NCBI GenBank assembly: GCA_905193995.1
Contig: CAJJQT010000105.1
Location: forward strand, 1-6,945
Source of the DNA: an uncultured Porphyromonadaceae bacterium
GTDB taxonomy: Bacteria > Bacteroidota > Bacteroidia > Bacteroidales > Muribaculaceae
DNA: 6,945 nt
Reading direction: 5' to 3'
In this document: piece by piece, positions 4,344 through 6,945 of the stretch
How the letters are laid out: each line of letters begins with the position of its first letter
How positions within the stretch are numbered: position 1 is the stretch's first letter
Position numbers and translations under genes: made by a program
Notes under the pieces: model-generated
What the model saw: the letters and a program-made list of their open reading frames with translations, nothing else
Databases searched by the model: none
Told to the model about the DNA's origin: nothing

Positions 4344-6945
4344 ATGAAAAAGTTGCGCAAAATAGTCAGGGCGGTGGCTGTGACACTGCTGTTGCTGCTT
4401 GTGGTCCTTCCGGCCGGCGTGTATGTCGTCATCTCTACGCCGTGGGCTCAGGAGAAGCTGCGCGAGGTGGCCTGCAGTCAGCTCAGCGCCCTGCTCGGCA
4501 CCGATGTGAGCATCGCCCGCGTGACTTATCATCCGTTCAACTCCGTGGCCGTCACCGGTGTCCGCGTCAGCGACGACGCCGGCCGCCCCGCCCTGGAGGC
4601 CGCGCGCATCTCGGCCCGCTTCGAGCTGTGGACGTTCCTCAAAAGCGGACGGCTGGAATTCGACTACGCTGTGGTCGACGTGCCATGCGTGAACATTTAC
4701 CGCGCGGCACCCGGCGCCCCGCTCAACATTCAGCCCATCATCGACCGCCTGAAACCCCGCGACAGCAACAGGCCGCCAACGGAGTTCGACCTGAAAATCG
4801 GCACCGTTGTCATCCGCAACGGACGCCTGCGCTACGACGTGCTCTCCGAGCCCGACAGCGTGGCCGGCCGCTTCAATCCCTCGCATATCGGGGTGACTGA
4901 CCTCGACCTCTATGCCTATGTGCGCCGCGGCAGCCGCGAGCGCTGGGACGTGGACCTCGAATCGCTGTCGCTGCGCGAGCGTTCGGGATTCGTGCTCACC
5001 GGCCTGTCGGCCGACGTGCTGGCGACCCCCGAGGAGATCAGCCTGCGGTCGTTCAGCCTCGAGATGCCCGGCAGCAGCCTGGCACTCAAGCCGTTCAGAA
5101 TCCGCATCAGCGGCTACGGCTCCATACCCGAAGTGTTGCGCACGCGGTCGGTGGAGCTTTCGCCCCTTGGCCCGGCACGCATATCGACCGCCGATCTGAG
5201 CTGTTTCGTCCCGCTTCTGGGCGAGCTCGACCGCGTGGTCGACCTCGACTTCTCGGTCAGCGCCTCGGTGCGGCAGGTCAACATCAACCGCCTGACACTG
5301 ATCGACGACGGAGGCCTGAAACTGGAGACGGCCGGATCTGTGGCCAATCTCAACCGCCCCGACTCGCTTGAGTTCAACCTGCTGCGTCTCGACCTGGAGG
5401 CCCCCGCAGCCGGCACCGTGCCCCTGCTTGCCCGCCTCAGCCCGCACCTCGCCCGCGTGGCCGCCCGTGTCGGCGATCTGTCGCTCCACGGCAGCGGTAC
5501 CGGCGACATGGCCCGCGCTCACGTCGATCTGAGGGCACGCGCCCGCGGTGCGGCGCTCGATTTCAAAGGCACGCTCTCCACGGCCGACCACTACCGCTCG
5601 GCTGCATTCGACGGCCACGCCGGCATCCGAGGGCTCGATCTTGCGGCCGTCACCGGCAATCAGGCCGCCGGCGACCTCGACGCCACGCTCGACGGCACCG
5701 GATTCGTCGGCCGCGGCACCGTGCGCGCCGAAGGCATCCTTGACGTCGGCCGCCTCGGTTGGAACGGCTACACTTTCACCGGAATAACGGCCGAGGGCGC
5801 CTACGACAGCGCCGAATCGGCCCTTGACCTGACTCTGACGGCCGATGATCCGGCCCTCGGCCTCGAACTGACTGCCGAAGCAACCCCCGGCCACGGCTAC
5901 AAATCGCTCCGGGCCGACATGGAGCTGCACCGGCTGCGGCCCGACCTGGCGCTCGGTTTCGGCCGCCCGGGCTACACGCTCAGCGGCCGCCTGACGGCCG
6001 ACCTGGGAGGCTCGCGGCTCGACGACTTCGAGGGAACGGCAGCGCTGACCTCGGTGGCCTACACCGACTCGGTAGGCGAGGGCCTGCGCATGAACTCGCT
6101 CACGGTCGACATCGACCGCTCAGGCTCGAAGGACAACATCACCCTGGCGTCGGACTATCTCAACGGATCGGTCGAGGGCCTCATTGCTCCGTCGTCGCTC
6201 GCCGCGACCCTGCGCGAGTTGGTGGCCGACATCGTTCCCGACGTCATCGAGCCCGGACGGCTGGCGCCCGATGCACCGGCCAATGACTTCACATTCGACC
6301 TGACGCTGTCGAATGCCGAGAAGATCTCGGAATTCTTCCGCCTGCCCGTCCAGATCATCTATCCCGTCGAAATCGGCGGCAGCGTCGACGGTCCCGCAGG
6401 CCGCGCATCCCTGACGCTCGACGCACCCTACCTGCAGCAGGGCGACAAGATCATCGATCAGACCGTCGTGGCGGCATATATCGACACGGCCGACGACCGC
6501 TCGCTCGTCTACGCCACATCGCACATCCCCACCAAGAAAGGACCCATGACGGCCGTGCTGGGCATCTCGGGCACCAACAACCGCTTCGACACCCGCATCG
6601 ACTGGACCCTCGACCGCAAGATTCCGCTCAACGGAGTCATCAACTTCTCGACCGAGCTCTCGCGCGGCGAACACGGCGACCTGTGCGCCACAACTGCCTT
6701 CAACCCCGGACAGATCAATTTCGGCGACAATATCTGGCAGATAGGGCGCTCGTCGATCGAATGGTGCGACAGCCGCCTGTCGGTCGACAGCTTTTCGCTC
6801 GAATCGGGTAGCCAGTCGATCCGCATCGACGGCACCGCATCGGCCGCCCCGGGCGACACCATGGCCATCGACCTGCACGACATTGAGCTTGCCTCGATTT
6901 TCGAGACCCTCGAGATCGACAAGGCGCTCATCGGCGGACGCGCAA
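4344..6945 (+). CDS. tamB: TamB/AsmA-like translocation and assembly module protein, 3' partial
   Basis: The frame stays open from ATG 4344 to the window end (867 complete codons). Residues 1-9 are basic (MKKLRKIVR) and about 10-30 are a single hydrophobic segment, so the protein is anchored in the inner membrane by its N terminus with the rest in the periplasm. The next part fits the TamB/AsmA N-terminal pattern: TPWAQEKL (32-39), SQLSALLGTDVSIARV, a 'gvrvsDdaGrpaLea' segment, and NIQPIIDRL at 128-136. The remainder is a long run of short alternating strands with many Asp-Leu and Gly-Arg turns, as expected for the beta-taco groove of bridge-like lipid-transfer proteins. The family-defining C-terminal TamB (DUF490) domain would lie beyond the window; Bacteroidales homologues are often about 1,500 residues. 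Known role: spanning the periplasm for phospholipid transport or, with a TamA-like partner, outer-membrane protein assembly. TamB rather than another AsmA-like protein is inferred from N-terminal pattern and length. Start choice rests on the signal anchor directly following this ATG. Confidence 0.82.
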   Translation, partial: MKKLRKIVRAVAVTLLLLLVVLPAGVYVVISTPWAQEKLREVACSQLSALLGTDVSIARVTYHPFNSVAVTGVRVSDDAGRPALEAARISARFELWTFLKSGRLEFDYAVVDVPCVNIYRAAPGAPLNIQPIIDRLKPRDSNRPPTEFDLKIGTVVIRNGRLRYDVLSEPDSVAGRFNPSHIGVTDLDLYAYVRRGSRERWDVDLESLSLRERSGFVLTGLSADVLATPEEISLRSFSLEMPGSSLALKPFRIRISGYGSIPEVLRTRSVELSPLGPARISTADLSCFVPLLGELDRVVDLDFSVSASVRQVNINRLTLIDDGGLKLETAGSVANLNRPDSLEFNLLRLDLEAPAAGTVPLLARLSPHLARVAARVGDLSLHGSGTGDMARAHVDLRARARGAALDFKGTLSTADHYRSAAFDGHAGIRGLDLAAVTGNQAAGDLDATLDGTGFVGRGTVRAEGILDVGRLGWNGYTFTGITAEGAYDSAESALDLTLTADDPALGLELTAEATPGHGYKSLRADMELHRLRPDLALGFGRPGYTLSGRLTADLGGSRLDDFEGTAALTSVAYTDSVGEGLRMNSLTVDIDRSGSKDNITLASDYLNGSVEGLIAPSSLAATLRELVADIVPDVIEPGRLAPDAPANDFTFDLTLSNAEKISEFFRLPVQIIYPVEIGGSVDGPAGRASLTLDAPYLQQGDKIIDQTVVAAYIDTADDRSLVYATSHIPTKKGPMTAVLGISGTNNRFDTRIDWTLDRKIPLNGVINFSTELSRGEHGDLCATTAFNPGQINFGDNIWQIGRSSIEWCDSRLSVDSFSLESGSQSIRIDGTASAAPGDTMAIDLHDIELASIFETLEIDKALIGGRA

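Noticed and set aside
4236..5930. Open frame of 564 codons on the - strand, and another at 6120-6878
   Set aside because: Both lie antisense to the TamB-like gene, whose own frame shows a signal anchor and family motifs. The antisense products show only composition bias.

Overview
The window looks like a chromosomal segment from a GC-rich member of the Bacteroidales (gut Bacteroidota; Muribaculaceae-like is a guess from overall flavour). The evidence is: promoter boxes of the Bacteroidetes type TAnnTTTG, seen three times as TAACTTTG; AT-rich leaders set against very GC-rich coding sequence; a surface-lipoprotein-like signal on a serpin; and an M16 peptidase and a TamB-like protein whose closest resemblance is to Bacteroidales families. 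No 16S or other marker gene is present, so the family assignment is inference.

Layout: (1) 2-2362, + strand: the C-terminal ~786 codons of a PqqL-like M16 zinc metallopeptidase, with its 5' end outside the window. (2) 2359-2593: a gene-free spacer holding a perfect 9-bp hairpin that includes the stop codon, then nested inverted and direct repeats. (3) 2594-3858, - strand: a serpin with a lipoprotein signal, split by one frameshift near 3299-3303. It is convergent with the peptidase gene. (4) 3859-4343: a 485-base AT-rich spacer with the serpin promoter on the - strand and two promoter-like boxes on the + strand, one of them about 330 bases ahead of the next gene with no convincing gene behind it. 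(5) 4344-6945, + strand: the first 867 codons of a TamB/AsmA-like envelope protein that runs off the window. This is the largest gene on the right side.

The three proteins are all predicted to act in the cell envelope: a periplasmic or outer-membrane peptidase, a surface-anchored protease inhibitor (if functional), and an inner-membrane-anchored bridge protein. They are on separate transcription units, so there is no evidence that they form one system. I found no mobile element, CRISPR array, tRNA or rRNA. The items most worth a second look are the broken serpin with its unusually long reactive-loop tail, the orphan promoter and possible noncoding transcript at about 4004-4300, the nearly leaderless start of the TamB-like gene, and the nested repeats at 2399-2583. 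I did not find convincing evidence for a wholly new multi-gene system.
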